Shown: positions 27,429-36,311 of the stretch, piece after piece
Layout: every line of letters starts with the position of its first letter
How positions within the stretch are numbered: the stretch's first letter is position 1
Assembly (NCBI RefSeq): GCF_000152945.2
Contig: NC_020830.1
Span: forward strand, 620,001 to 684,000
DNA: 64,000 bases
Direction of reading: 5' to 3'
Origin: Polaribacter sp. MED152
GTDB lineage: Bacteria; Bacteroidota; Bacteroidia; Flavobacteriales; Flavobacteriaceae
Translations under genes and position numbers: made by a program
The notes under the pieces: model-generated
Told to the model about the DNA's origin: nothing
Databases searched by the model: none
The model's input: only the letters and a program-made list of their open reading frames with translations

Positions 27429-27971
27429 ATGAAAAATTTAAAATTAACAGTATTAGGATTAGTATTAGCAACATCAGGTTTATTTGCACAAGAAGCAGAT
27501 TTAGACATGTCAGATAAGTGGGTTACTAAAGATGTAGTAACAATGGAGGTTGAGTCTGATGAGTATGATGTAGATGAAATTACAATGTTAGAAATCACAG
27601 AGGTTTTTACACCAGTAATGCTAGATCCAGAAGATAGATATAAATTAAATCAGGATATCATTTTCATGCCAGCTCAAATTACAAAAACCATTAAATTAGA
27701 TTATGATGCAGATGCATTATATGATAGAGAAGTAGAATTTACCTATAACAAATCAGATGAGTTTGATTTAGATTTTACTTTAACCAAAGATGGTATTATC
27801 ATTTTAACAGATAAAGATGATTTATTTGTAAGAAAAATGTGGGATAAAAATACTGAAGTAATGTTTTCTAACATTAAAGATAAAAGAATTAAAAATGAAG
27901 GTGAATATATAATTGAATTAACTGATGGACAAAAAGTTGATTTAAAAATTTCGAACTACGAGAGAATGTAA
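27429..27971 (+). CDS. Secreted protein of unknown function (paralog A)
   Basis: A 180-aa protein with a signal peptide (about 1-20, ending GLFAQ), so periplasmic or secreted. Strongly acidic (many Asp/Glu). It shares with the next gene MSDKWVT, VFTPVMLDP, YKLNQDII, MPAQ and a matching SNY-R-M end, so both come from one duplication. No known domain recognised; the regular strand pattern suggests a beta-sandwich. Lies 41 bp after mscS and may be read with it; a terminator follows. Confidence 0.65.
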   Translation: MKNLKLTVLGLVLATSGLFAQEADLDMSDKWVTKDVVTMEVESDEYDVDEITMLEITEVFTPVMLDPEDRYKLNQDIIFMPAQITKTIKLDYDADALYDREVEFTYNKSDEFDLDFTLTKDGIIILTDKDDLFVRKMWDKNTEVMFSNIKDKRIKNEGEYIIELTDGQKVDLKISNYERM

Positions 27972-27994
27972 TCATATACCTCAGAGAGTAAAAC

Positions 27995-28025
27995 TAAAGG
28001 TTTAATACTTTTCGTATTAAACCTT
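27995..28025 (+). terminator. Rho-independent terminator
   Basis: A 13-bp perfect stem (AAAGGTTTAATAC with GTATTAAACCTTT), 5-base loop and T-run, 23 bp after the stop of the first paralog. Confidence 0.85.
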
Positions 28026-28099
28026 TTTTGTGTTTTATAAAGAAACACAATTAAATACAATACTGTTTTACATTTGAGTTAAACTGATTTTTATAAGGG

Positions 28100-28131
28100 T
28101 TAAACTAAAGCTTAGAACGCAATTATATTTG
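28100..28131 (+). promoter_or_regulatory. Predicted promoter of the second paralog
   Basis: TTA-N21-TATATTTG, one mismatch from the consensus, with the predicted start about 64 nt before the ATG at 28200. It shows that the two paralogs are separate units. Confidence 0.45.
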
Positions 28132-28199
28132 TAGTGTACAATAAGTATGCTTTGAAAAAGAAAGCGCCGAAAAATTTAACCTTTATAAAAAATTACATT

Positions 28200-28736
28200 A
28201 TGAAAACTTTAAAATTAACAGTATTAGGATTGGGATTATTATTATCAGGAACTGCAATTGCTCAAAAAGGAGATCCAAACATGTCAGATAAATGGGTAAC
28301 TACAGATTTTGAAAAAACAGAATTAAATAATGGTAAAGGAGATAGATATTTTGTAAAACAATTTGTTGTTACAGAGGTATACACTCCAGTAATGTTAGAC
28401 CCTGCAGATAAATATAAATTGAATCAAGATATTATTTATATGCCTGCTCAAGTAACTAAAAAAATTAGATTAGATAACGATACAGATGCTGCCTATGATA
28501 GCTTTGTGGAATTTAACTACACAAAACCAGTTAAAGGCGATGTAAACTTTACTTTAACTAATGAGGGTATTGTAATTAACGCCGAAGATAGTTCTGTTAG
28601 CATAGATAAAATTACAGATAAAACAGCTGTAATGCACAAAGACATTAACAATATTATGAAAGAAGGAAACTACACTTTAACTTTATCTAATGGAGAAGAA
28701 ATTGATGTAAAAGTTTCTAACTATAGTAGAATGTAA
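28200..28736 (+). CDS. Secreted protein of unknown function (paralog B)
   Basis: A 178-aa protein with a signal peptide (about 1-22, ending AIAQK), paralogous to the preceding gene over its whole length but less acidic. Shared blocks: MSDKWVT, VYTPVMLDPADKYKLNQDII, YMPAQVTKKI and the SNY-R-M end. The frame is open from 28134, but the ATG at 28200 starts exactly at the signal peptide and aligns with paralog A. No function assigned. Confidence 0.65.
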   Translation: MKTLKLTVLGLGLLLSGTAIAQKGDPNMSDKWVTTDFEKTELNNGKGDRYFVKQFVVTEVYTPVMLDPADKYKLNQDIIYMPAQVTKKIRLDNDTDAAYDSFVEFNYTKPVKGDVNFTLTNEGIVINAEDSSVSIDKITDKTAVMHKDINNIMKEGNYTLTLSNGEEIDVKVSNYSRM

Positions 28737-28764
28737 AAATTAAAAGAAAAAGAAAACCCTATTT

Positions 28765-28796
28765 AAAAGCGTAACACTGCAAAGTGTTGCGCTTTT
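28765..28796 (+). terminator. Rho-independent terminator
   Basis: A 14-bp stem (AAAAGCGTAACACT with AGTGTTGCGCTTTT, one G-U pair) and 4-base loop followed by a T-run, between paralog B and mnmE. Confidence 0.85.
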
Positions 28797-28832
28797 TTAT
28801 TATGTCCTAAATTCTTTATGTATTTTTGCAAT

Positions 28833-30221
28833 ATGATTAAAAACGATACTATAATTGCATTAGCCACACCTTCTGGAGTTGGTGCTATTTCTGTTATTAG
28901 GCTTTCTGGAGATAAAGCAATTACCATTGCAGATTCTTTCTTTAAATCAATAAAAAAAGATAAAAAACTTACAGATCAAAAAACACATACCATTCATTTA
29001 GGGCACATTGTAAATAATGGTTTAATTTTAGATGAAGTATTAGTTTCAGTTTTTAAAAATCCGAATTCTTATACAGGAGAAAATGTGGTAGAAATATCTT
29101 GTCATGGTTCTACTTACATTCAACAAGAAATTATACAACTATTTCTGAAAAATGGCTGTAGAATGGCAGATAATGGTGAATTTACAATGCGAGCTTTCCT
29201 AAATGGAAAGATGGATTTATCGCAAGCAGAAGCAGTTGCAGACGTTATAGCCTCTAATTCTGAAGCCAGCCATGTTATGGCAATTCAGCAAATGAGAGGT
29301 GGTATTTCTAATGAACTTAAAGAACTTAGAGGGCAATTATTAGATTTTGCAGCGTTAATAGAACTAGAACTCGATTTTTCTGGAGAAGATGTTGAATTTG
29401 CAGATAGAACAAAATTTAAAGAATTAGTTGCTAAAATAACCCACGTTTTAAAAAGATTAATCGATTCGTTTTCATTTGGTAATGCAATGAAAAACGGTAT
29501 TCCTGTTGCAATAATTGGAGAGCCAAATGTGGGTAAATCTACACTTTTAAATGCTTTATTAAACGAAGAGAGAGCCATTGTATCTGACATTGCTGGTACT
29601 ACAAGAGACGCTATAGAAGATGAATTAATTATAGAAGGTGTTGCATTTAGATTTATAGATACTGCAGGTATTAGAAAAACGGAAGATATTGTAGAAAATA
29701 TTGGTATTAAAAAAGCTTACGAAAAAGCAGAAAATGCACAGTTAATCATATTTCTTATTGATGCTAAATCAGAAAATAAAGAAAATAGATTGGCAGAAAT
29801 TGAAGCTATTCAACAACGATTTCCAAATAAAAAATTGTTGGTAGTTGCTAATAAAATAGATTTAATTCCGACAGAAGAACTTGAGCAATTAAAATCCAAT
29901 ATTGACAATCTTATGCCTTTGTCAGCAAAAAATAATGTTGGTATAGATGAATTAAAGCAAGAATTAACCTCTTTAGTGAATATTGGTGCATTAAGTAACA
30001 ACGAAACTATAGTTACCAATTCAAGACATTTTGAGGCTTTAAATAATGCCTTAATTGCAATTTCTAGCGTTCAAAAAGGAATTGATTTAGAAATTTCTAC
30101 AGATTTATTTTCAATTGATATTAGAGAATGTTTACGTCATTTAGGCGCAATTACTGGAGATTATGATGTAGACAAAGATATATTGGGCCATATCTTCTCT
30201 AATTTTTGTATTGGAAAGTAA
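28833..30221 (+). CDS. mnmE: tRNA modification GTPase MnmE
   Basis: A 462-aa GTPase that with MnmG makes the cmnm5 modification of U34 in tRNA. N-terminal THF-binding domain starts DTIIALATPSGVGAISVIRLSG; the G domain has GEPNVGKSTLLN, the TTRD switch (GTTRDAIEDE), DTAG and NKID; the end is FCIGK with the essential cysteine. The frame opens at 28818, but the ATG at 28833 gives the family start. A TATTTTTG (28821-28828) sits only 4 bp before this ATG. The next gene begins on the base after the stop. Confidence 0.96.
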   Translation: MIKNDTIIALATPSGVGAISVIRLSGDKAITIADSFFKSIKKDKKLTDQKTHTIHLGHIVNNGLILDEVLVSVFKNPNSYTGENVVEISCHGSTYIQQEIIQLFLKNGCRMADNGEFTMRAFLNGKMDLSQAEAVADVIASNSEASHVMAIQQMRGGISNELKELRGQLLDFAALIELELDFSGEDVEFADRTKFKELVAKITHVLKRLIDSFSFGNAMKNGIPVAIIGEPNVGKSTLLNALLNEERAIVSDIAGTTRDAIEDELIIEGVAFRFIDTAGIRKTEDIVENIGIKKAYEKAENAQLIIFLIDAKSENKENRLAEIEAIQQRFPNKKLLVVANKIDLIPTEELEQLKSNIDNLMPLSAKNNVGIDELKQELTSLVNIGALSNNETIVTNSRHFEALNNALIAISSVQKGIDLEISTDLFSIDIRECLRHLGAITGDYDVDKDILGHIFSNFCIGK

Positions 30222-30572
30222 ATGAATATCCAAGATTTAATTGGCACCTACTCTATTCTAGGTACAAATCAAAATGATTCTGGAATCACCTATTCTGGCA
30301 CTTTAAAATTATCGCTTCAAAAAAACCAAATAATTGCAAAATGGCTTATCAATAAAAGTCAAGAGCAATTTGGTATTGGTTTTTATAAGGATAGAGTTTT
30401 GGTAATTAACTTTAATTACATAGGTGATGAAAACACTACTTATTTTGGAACAGTGGTGTACAAGTGTTTGAATAAGGATATTTTAGAAGGTTTTTGGTCT
30501 GAAGAATTTGGAAACCCAGAATTTTTAGGAACTGAAAATTGTTTTAGAATAAAAAACAGCTTTGTGAATTAG
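30222..30572 (+). CDS. Small protein of unknown function after mnmE
   Basis: A 116-aa soluble protein with a pattern of short beta strands (IGTYSILGTN, GTLKLSLQKNQIIAKWLI, GTVVYKCL, GFWSEEFG), resembling small lipocalin-like or heparinase-inhibitor-like barrels in outline only. No signal peptide. Its ATG directly abuts the mnmE stop, so it is translationally coupled. A run of 15 A (30602-30616) follows before the convergent gene. Function unknown. Confidence 0.6.
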   Translation: MNIQDLIGTYSILGTNQNDSGITYSGTLKLSLQKNQIIAKWLINKSQEQFGIGFYKDRVLVINFNYIGDENTTYFGTVVYKCLNKDILEGFWSEEFGNPEFLGTENCFRIKNSFVN

Positions 30573-30625
30573 TCAATAAAGACAACACAAAGCTGAAACT
30601 TAAAAAAAAAAAAAAATCTACTTTT

Positions 30626-31846
30626 CTATGAAACTATTTTGGTTGGATATTTGTTATCCTTAATCTCTACTTGATTGCCATTCACGTTAATCTGTGATGA
30701 TTTATTTTTTGATCTATACGTCCAAGCTATTTGCCCTAATTGACCTACAATTTTTATTGAGTCTTTCATAGATAGTTTAGAACCATCAGCATGAATCCAT
30801 CTTTTTAATGGTTGCTCACATAAAATTTCTCTTGCTCTCTCTAAACCATAGTGATGTGTAATTCTTTTAAAGATTTCTACATCAAAAATCCATTGAGTAA
30901 CAAACTTTTCATTAAAAGAGATACCAATTACATCTTTGTGGAAAATTTTAGCACCACATTGAGTGTCTTTGAAATCCATTTTAAGAATTTTTCTAATAAT
31001 AAAGTTTATGGTTAAACTAATTATTTTTCTTGCTGATTCTTTAGTGATGTCAGCACCCATTCTACTAATTCTTGAACCACTTACAATTTTGTAGTCAGAG
31101 TTTTCTATGGTTGATACTAAATCATCAAAATCTGTTAAGTCTGTAGATAAATCTGCATCTAAAAATCCTATATAATCTAAATCAGATTTTTTAGCCATAT
31201 GCAACATTCCTAATCTTACAGCTTCTGCTTTACCTCCATTTTTTTCACAGTCGTACACTGTAATAAAATCTTCTCTACCTTTTTGTATCTTATGTAAAAC
31301 CTCTAATGTTTTATCTTTACTACCATCATTTACAAAACATAAATGATAGCCTGAATGCTTTTCTATAAAGTTTAAAAACTCTTTACTTAATAATCTATCT
31401 TCTTCATTATAACATGGTATTACTACACCAACACATCTTTGCTGTATTAATACATCTTTATATTGTTTTCTTACGCTTTTTTGTTCTGGTACACCAATTA
31501 ATCTTTTAGTTCTAGAACAAACTTCACTTAAGCTTAATGGTTTTTTCATATAATCATTAGCACCTAAATCAAATGCTTTTTCAATCATATCATCAGAAGT
31601 GTTACCACTTAAAACCATAATTGGTGTATCCGACTTTTTTTCTTCTCTAATATGTTTTACTACGTCTATACCTGTTGTAATTGGCATGTTAATGTCTACA
31701 ATTACTAAATCTGGTTGAAAAGTGTTAAAAGCTGATATACCTGCTAAAGCAGAAGTTTCTGTTTGTACTTCATAACCTAAGGCTTTTAATCTAGTTTCTA
31801 AAGGGATTAAAACTAATTTCTGATCATCGATTGCTAATACTTTCAT
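30626..31846 (-). CDS. Response regulator receiver fused to a GT2 polyprenyl-phosphate glycosyltransferase
   Basis: A 406-aa two-part protein. Residues 1-120 are a receiver domain with the acidic pair D7/D8, phospho-acceptor D51 (VIVDINMP), S80 and K102 (KKP). Residues about 138-370 are a GT2 glycosyltransferase of the dolichyl/undecaprenyl-phosphate glucose or mannose synthase type: VVIPCYNEED, FVNDGSKD, the DxD motif FLDADLS (D230/D232) and DTQCGAKIF. There is no membrane anchor or DNA-binding domain. Sugar transfer to a lipid phosphate would thus be under direct phosphorylation control. The frame opens at 31900; the ATG at 31846 gives the proper receiver start (MKVLAIDDQ). A TAGATTTG -7 type element is at 31880-31887. 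It opens the exopolysaccharide locus, divergent from the GT-C gene. Confidence 0.88.
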   Translation of the reverse strand: MKVLAIDDQKLVLIPLETRLKALGYEVQTETSALAGISAFNTFQPDLVIVDINMPITTGIDVVKHIREEKKSDTPIMVLSGNTSDDMIEKAFDLGANDYMKKPLSLSEVCSRTKRLIGVPEQKSVRKQYKDVLIQQRCVGVVIPCYNEEDRLLSKEFLNFIEKHSGYHLCFVNDGSKDKTLEVLHKIQKGREDFITVYDCEKNGGKAEAVRLGMLHMAKKSDLDYIGFLDADLSTDLTDFDDLVSTIENSDYKIVSGSRISRMGADITKESARKIISLTINFIIRKILKMDFKDTQCGAKIFHKDVIGISFNEKFVTQWIFDVEIFKRITHHYGLERAREILCEQPLKRWIHADGSKLSMKDSIKIVGQLGQIAWTYRSKNKSSQINVNGNQVEIKDNKYPTKIVS

Positions 31847-32016
31847 GATGTTTTTTTTTTTAAGATTGTTTTTTTTATGCAAATCTAAGGCTATAACCAT
31901 GTTTTATTTTGAATAAAAAGATAAACACTAACCTTTAGTTAGATGAACTGCAATAATCTATAGTCAAATTAAAAGTATAGAATACTGAAAATCTTTTATC
32001 TTTACATTGTAGATAT

Positions 32017-35000
32017 ATGAAGCAAAATTCGAATAAACATCTTATTAGTGCTGTATTACTTGGTATTGCCTTTCATGGTACATGTATATTTTTTACTTTA
32101 GAATATACATATGATGCTTTAATACACTTATTCTTTGCAGATCATTATTCAGGTAGTTGGTTTGAACCCTGGAACTATGAGTGGTACACTGGTTTTACTG
32201 TAATGAGTTATCCACCATTGGTGCATCAATCTATAGCAGCACTCTCGTTAATTGGTGGTTTAAAATTCGGAATGTTTTCTGTAGCATTAGTAGCTATTGT
32301 ACTTTTTATAACAGGAGTATATAGGTTTACATTAATGATGACAAGTAATGAATCTGTTGCTGGTTATGCAGCCATTCTTGCAGTATTCTCCTCCTCTTTT
32401 TTAGAAACATTACACGTATTTGGTCAATTACCTAGTATTATTGGTATATCTGTGTTAATGCATGCTTTGCCTGAAATTTATTTATGGCTAAAAACAGGTA
32501 AATACAAATTTTTATTTACATCACTCTCTTTAATAGCAGTTACAGTAACCTCACATCATGTTACTCCAATTTTTGGTATGGTATTCTTTATCTTTCCATT
32601 AATTGGTATGGTTATTATGGATGTTGCTTATGATGATGTAAAATCCTACAAAAAAATAACCATTAAAGTCTTTTTAAAACACTTCTTTAAACAATTAAAA
32701 AAGAATTTAACCTTTGGATTTATATCATTATTTCTAATCATATTTTGCATTTTACCTTATTGGATTAACTCTAAAGCCAACCCAATAACGCAAGTGCCAA
32801 TTCCTCATGGCTCTAGAGATAATTTTTTAGAAACTACCTCTTCTGGTTTGGTTTTTTTCTTAATTCCTTGGGGTATACTAATGTTTATGTTGCCTTTCTT
32901 CTTTTATAGATATTACAGCAAACGTTATTTATTTTTTGGATTATCTTTTACAATGCTAGTAATATTAGGTACAGGTGGTTCTACACCAGTACCAAAAATG
33001 ATTTTAGGAGACAACGCCTTTAACATACTAACATTAGACAGGTTTACACTTTGGGCTTCTATTATGGCCTTACCCATGTTTGGTGAGTTTATATATCGAT
33101 TTGTACAAGGAGATTTAAAAGAACTCATACAAAGAAGATTTGGTGCAGTTTATCACAGATTATTTGGAGTTGTATTGGCTTCTCTCTTTTTATTTATGAT
33201 CATTTTTACAATGAGTTTAGGATATTTTAGACCTTCTCAGCCGCAGAAAATTAAAATGTTGCCTATTGTAAACTTTCTAAATCAAGATCAGCATTTTAAA
33301 TGGCGATTTTTAACCTTAGGTTTTGGAGATCAAATGGCTTGGCTTTCTGCACAAACAGATGCCATGACTGTAGATGGTAATTATCATTCTGCAAGAAGAT
33401 TACCAGAATTAACAACAAGACCCATAGAACGTTTAGAGAATTCCAAATTTAAAGGAGTAGCAGGTATTGGTTCTTTGCAACAATTTTTAACCACACCAGA
33501 AAAATACAATTTAAAATATATCTTTTCTAACGATAAGTTTTACGACCCTATTCTCTATTTCTGTGGTTGGCAACGTTTACCTCAATTAGAAAACGGAATT
33601 ATGGTTTGGGAGCGTTTAAATGTACCTCCACTCTCTTCTATACTGCCTAAAGACGATGTTGCCAAATGGCAAAAAATACTTTGGGGTTTAATGCCTTTCT
33701 CTACAGTAATCATTGCATTTCTATTGAATATTCAACCGATTTTTGTTCGTAATTTACGTTCTAAGATTCAGGTAAATAAAGATTTCTTAAGGTATAAAGT
33801 TAAGTTAGAGAACTTTCCTAATGGTTTATTAAGAATAACACATATTTGGAGTTTCATTTTATTTATGATTATTGGGTATGGAATGTGGTTGTTTTATTTA
33901 AAAAACGATTCTCAAGTTACACCAGAAAACCTTATCACTTCATATTATGATGCTTTAGATTTTAAAGAATTTGAAAAAAGTTTCTCTTTAACAGATCCTG
34001 AAAGCAATATTACTATTTCTCAATTTATGCTAGAAAACTCTGTAACTGATGGTTTACTAAGTTCTTATGCAAAATTAGACGCTATAGAAACAGAGCGCAT
34101 TAAAGAATCTGATAGTGTTGTGGTCTTAAAGGTTGATACCAAATGGATAACACCTTTAGAAAAAATTAATAGAACCGATTATAAAACTGTGGTAAGCAGA
34201 AAAGGAAAATGGTATGTAAAACCTGTTAAACTAGATTCAGATTTACCTCCAGATCAATTGTACTCTAACAATGTAACTGGGTATTTTAATCAAGGTAGAA
34301 GAAGAGTAACCACAGAACAAACCTATCATGAAGATGTTTTAAAACAACCTGTGCTAGAAATAGTATCAGCAAAACTGGTAAAACATAATAAGAGTTATGC
34401 TATTATTGGTGAAGTTCAAAATATTGATAATGTTCCTGCTGATGTTATCATTAAAGGAACCTTGTATAATGATGATAACAAGCAACTAGCCACATACAAT
34501 GCTAAATATCATATAAAACATAAATTAATGCCAAAAGAAATTAGTTCTTTTCGTATTAACTTCGAAGGTATAGCTTGGTCTAAAACACAAGATTCTATTC
34601 CTAATGCCTTTGATCCTGATGAGTTTACGCCTATAGAATTAGATGAGCAACCAACCAAATTTAATCTACAAGCTGCAGGTAATGTGTCTTATGCAGATTT
34701 GTATAAAAACGTTGTTCTTAATGATGTAGATTTGGTAAATGATCAAGTAAAGGGTACACTTTTTAATAGCGGTTTACAAGAAATTACAGTTCCACAACTT
34801 TTAATTACATATTACACAAAAGATAAAAAAATGGTTTGGGTAGACCATATGTTTTTGAAGAATGGTATTCGTCAACAAAGAAAACAATATTTCTCTTATC
34901 CTATATTAACTAAAGATACTTTAAAAGTAATTAGTACAGACATGAGTAACTGTTATGTAAATGGTTTACCTAATGATGATATTGCCGCTAAAATTATTGC

Positions 35001-35106
35001 AGAAAGAATTGAAAACCATGATAGAAATACACTTTTAGAAATTGATAATGAAAATTATCAATACCTAAAAATAGAAATGAATAATTACATTGGTAACCCA
35101 AAATAA
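32017..35106 (+). CDS. GT-C fold membrane glycosyltransferase (PTPS-related type) with extracytoplasmic C-terminus
   Basis: A 1029-aa protein. Residues about 8-400 hold 9-10 membrane helices with an acidic first loop (LEYTYDALIHLFFADHY) typical of GT-C enzymes that use polyprenyl-phosphate sugars, closest in outline to the 6-pyruvoyl-tetrahydropterin-synthase-related membrane family. Further helices lie near 560-580 and 615-635; the remaining 390 residues are outside the membrane and include a FxLYD-like beta domain (about 780-870). The GT2 fusion encoded divergently could make its donor. First gene of a + operon with the next two (1-bp and 7-bp overlaps). Sugar unknown. Confidence 0.7.
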   Translation: MKQNSNKHLISAVLLGIAFHGTCIFFTLEYTYDALIHLFFADHYSGSWFEPWNYEWYTGFTVMSYPPLVHQSIAALSLIGGLKFGMFSVALVAIVLFITGVYRFTLMMTSNESVAGYAAILAVFSSSFLETLHVFGQLPSIIGISVLMHALPEIYLWLKTGKYKFLFTSLSLIAVTVTSHHVTPIFGMVFFIFPLIGMVIMDVAYDDVKSYKKITIKVFLKHFFKQLKKNLTFGFISLFLIIFCILPYWINSKANPITQVPIPHGSRDNFLETTSSGLVFFLIPWGILMFMLPFFFYRYYSKRYLFFGLSFTMLVILGTGGSTPVPKMILGDNAFNILTLDRFTLWASIMALPMFGEFIYRFVQGDLKELIQRRFGAVYHRLFGVVLASLFLFMIIFTMSLGYFRPSQPQKIKMLPIVNFLNQDQHFKWRFLTLGFGDQMAWLSAQTDAMTVDGNYHSARRLPELTTRPIERLENSKFKGVAGIGSLQQFLTTPEKYNLKYIFSNDKFYDPILYFCGWQRLPQLENGIMVWERLNVPPLSSILPKDDVAKWQKILWGLMPFSTVIIAFLLNIQPIFVRNLRSKIQVNKDFLRYKVKLENFPNGLLRITHIWSFILFMIIGYGMWLFYLKNDSQVTPENLITSYYDALDFKEFEKSFSLTDPESNITISQFMLENSVTDGLLSSYAKLDAIETERIKESDSVVVLKVDTKWITPLEKINRTDYKTVVSRKGKWYVKPVKLDSDLPPDQLYSNNVTGYFNQGRRRVTTEQTYHEDVLKQPVLEIVSAKLVKHNKSYAIIGEVQNIDNVPADVIIKGTLYNDDNKQLATYNAKYHIKHKLMPKEISSFRINFEGIAWSKTQDSIPNAFDPDEFTPIELDEQPTKFNLQAAGNVSYADLYKNVVLNDVDLVNDQVKGTLFNSGLQEITVPQLLITYYTKDKKMVWVDHMFLKNGIRQQRKQYFSYPILTKDTLKVISTDMSNCYVNGLPNDDIAAKIIAERIENHDRNTLLEIDNENYQYLKIEMNNYIGNPK

Positions 35107-36311
35107 TGAATTGTAAAAAAACACTTCTTTTAATAATTTTTATACTTGCTGTTAATTCTATAACAGCTCAGCTTAGCAATGAAATTAAGCTACTTAATGA
35201 AACTACAACATATCAAGTAGGAGATTCTATCGTTCTACAATTTAAAGCAAATGGTATAAGTAACTTAAAATTGTATTGTGCCAATAGTTATGGCAATACT
35301 TTGGTATCACCAATAGTTGAAAAAGATGTTTATTCATTTGCTATCCCAAGATTTTTAACAATTAAAAAAGGCATTTTAAATTGGTCTGTATTTAACAAGA
35401 AGCAGAGAGTTTCTGGAAATCTAACTATTATACCTAAAGAAAACCCAATAGAAATGGAAACCTATTTGGGTCCACCAAGCATAGAGGCTGGTGGAACAGA
35501 TTTTACAATGTTAGTCGTAATTCCTACAGATGATTTAGACAACCCTTTAGTAGATGGCACAGAAATAGATGTGAACAAACAATTTTTAACTTCAAGAGAA
35601 AATTTACAAATAAAATCGAACAATTTAATTGGTTATAAAAGAATTTTCTCACCCATAAAAAGTGGTAGAGTAATTTTGTCTTCAAAAGCCAAACAATTAG
35701 ATTCTAAAGAGTTTGATGTTAATATTATGCCTGCAATTGCAGAAAATTTTCAAATTTTCTATGAAAGGCTTCATGAGTATGCAGATGGTAATCAAATTAC
35801 TACTTTTTTCACCTCTATTATTAAAGATAAAAATGATAATGTAGTAAGTGATGGTACTTTTGTAGATTTCTTTATTACCAATAAAGCTGGTAATATTTTA
35901 AAAACTTCAGGCACCACCATTAAAGGAATTGCTTATGCTAAAATACTACATCCAGATGCTGAAGAAACATGGCAAGTAAAAGCAATTATTACAGGTATTT
36001 CTGAAAGCGATTCTATAAGTTTATCATACAATAGAGCAATTGAAGATTTTACAGTATCTTTTAGTGAAGGAAACAGAAAAATTAAGGTAGGCCCAATAAA
36101 AAGTTTTATGAATCAAATGATTCCTGATGGCCTAACAATTACCTTAAGAGTTTTTAATAAAGGCAAACTCATTGAAGAAATTATAAAACCATCTAGAGAT
36201 GGGTATGCATTCTATGAGCTAGATAAAGCCATTTATAAAAATGATTTATATACTTTTCAAGTAAAAACTGCAGGAATAGAAAAGAATTACGAGTCTAAAA
36301 AAGTATGGTAA
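35106..36311 (+). CDS. Secreted beta-rich protein of the exopolysaccharide locus, unknown function
   Basis: A 401-aa protein with a signal peptide (about 1-22, ending TAQ) and a beta-strand pattern throughout, suggesting three or four Ig-like domains. Nothing catalytic can be read. It sits between the GT-C gene (1-bp overlap) and the GH5-like gene (7-bp overlap), so it is translated with them; a role as periplasmic polymer-binding or scaffold protein is likely but inferred from place only. Confidence 0.6.
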   Translation: MNCKKTLLLIIFILAVNSITAQLSNEIKLLNETTTYQVGDSIVLQFKANGISNLKLYCANSYGNTLVSPIVEKDVYSFAIPRFLTIKKGILNWSVFNKKQRVSGNLTIIPKENPIEMETYLGPPSIEAGGTDFTMLVVIPTDDLDNPLVDGTEIDVNKQFLTSRENLQIKSNNLIGYKRIFSPIKSGRVILSSKAKQLDSKEFDVNIMPAIAENFQIFYERLHEYADGNQITTFFTSIIKDKNDNVVSDGTFVDFFITNKAGNILKTSGTTIKGIAYAKILHPDAEETWQVKAIITGISESDSISLSYNRAIEDFTVSFSEGNRKIKVGPIKSFMNQMIPDGLTITLRVFNKGKLIEEIIKPSRDGYAFYELDKAIYKNDLYTFQVKTAGIEKNYESKKVW

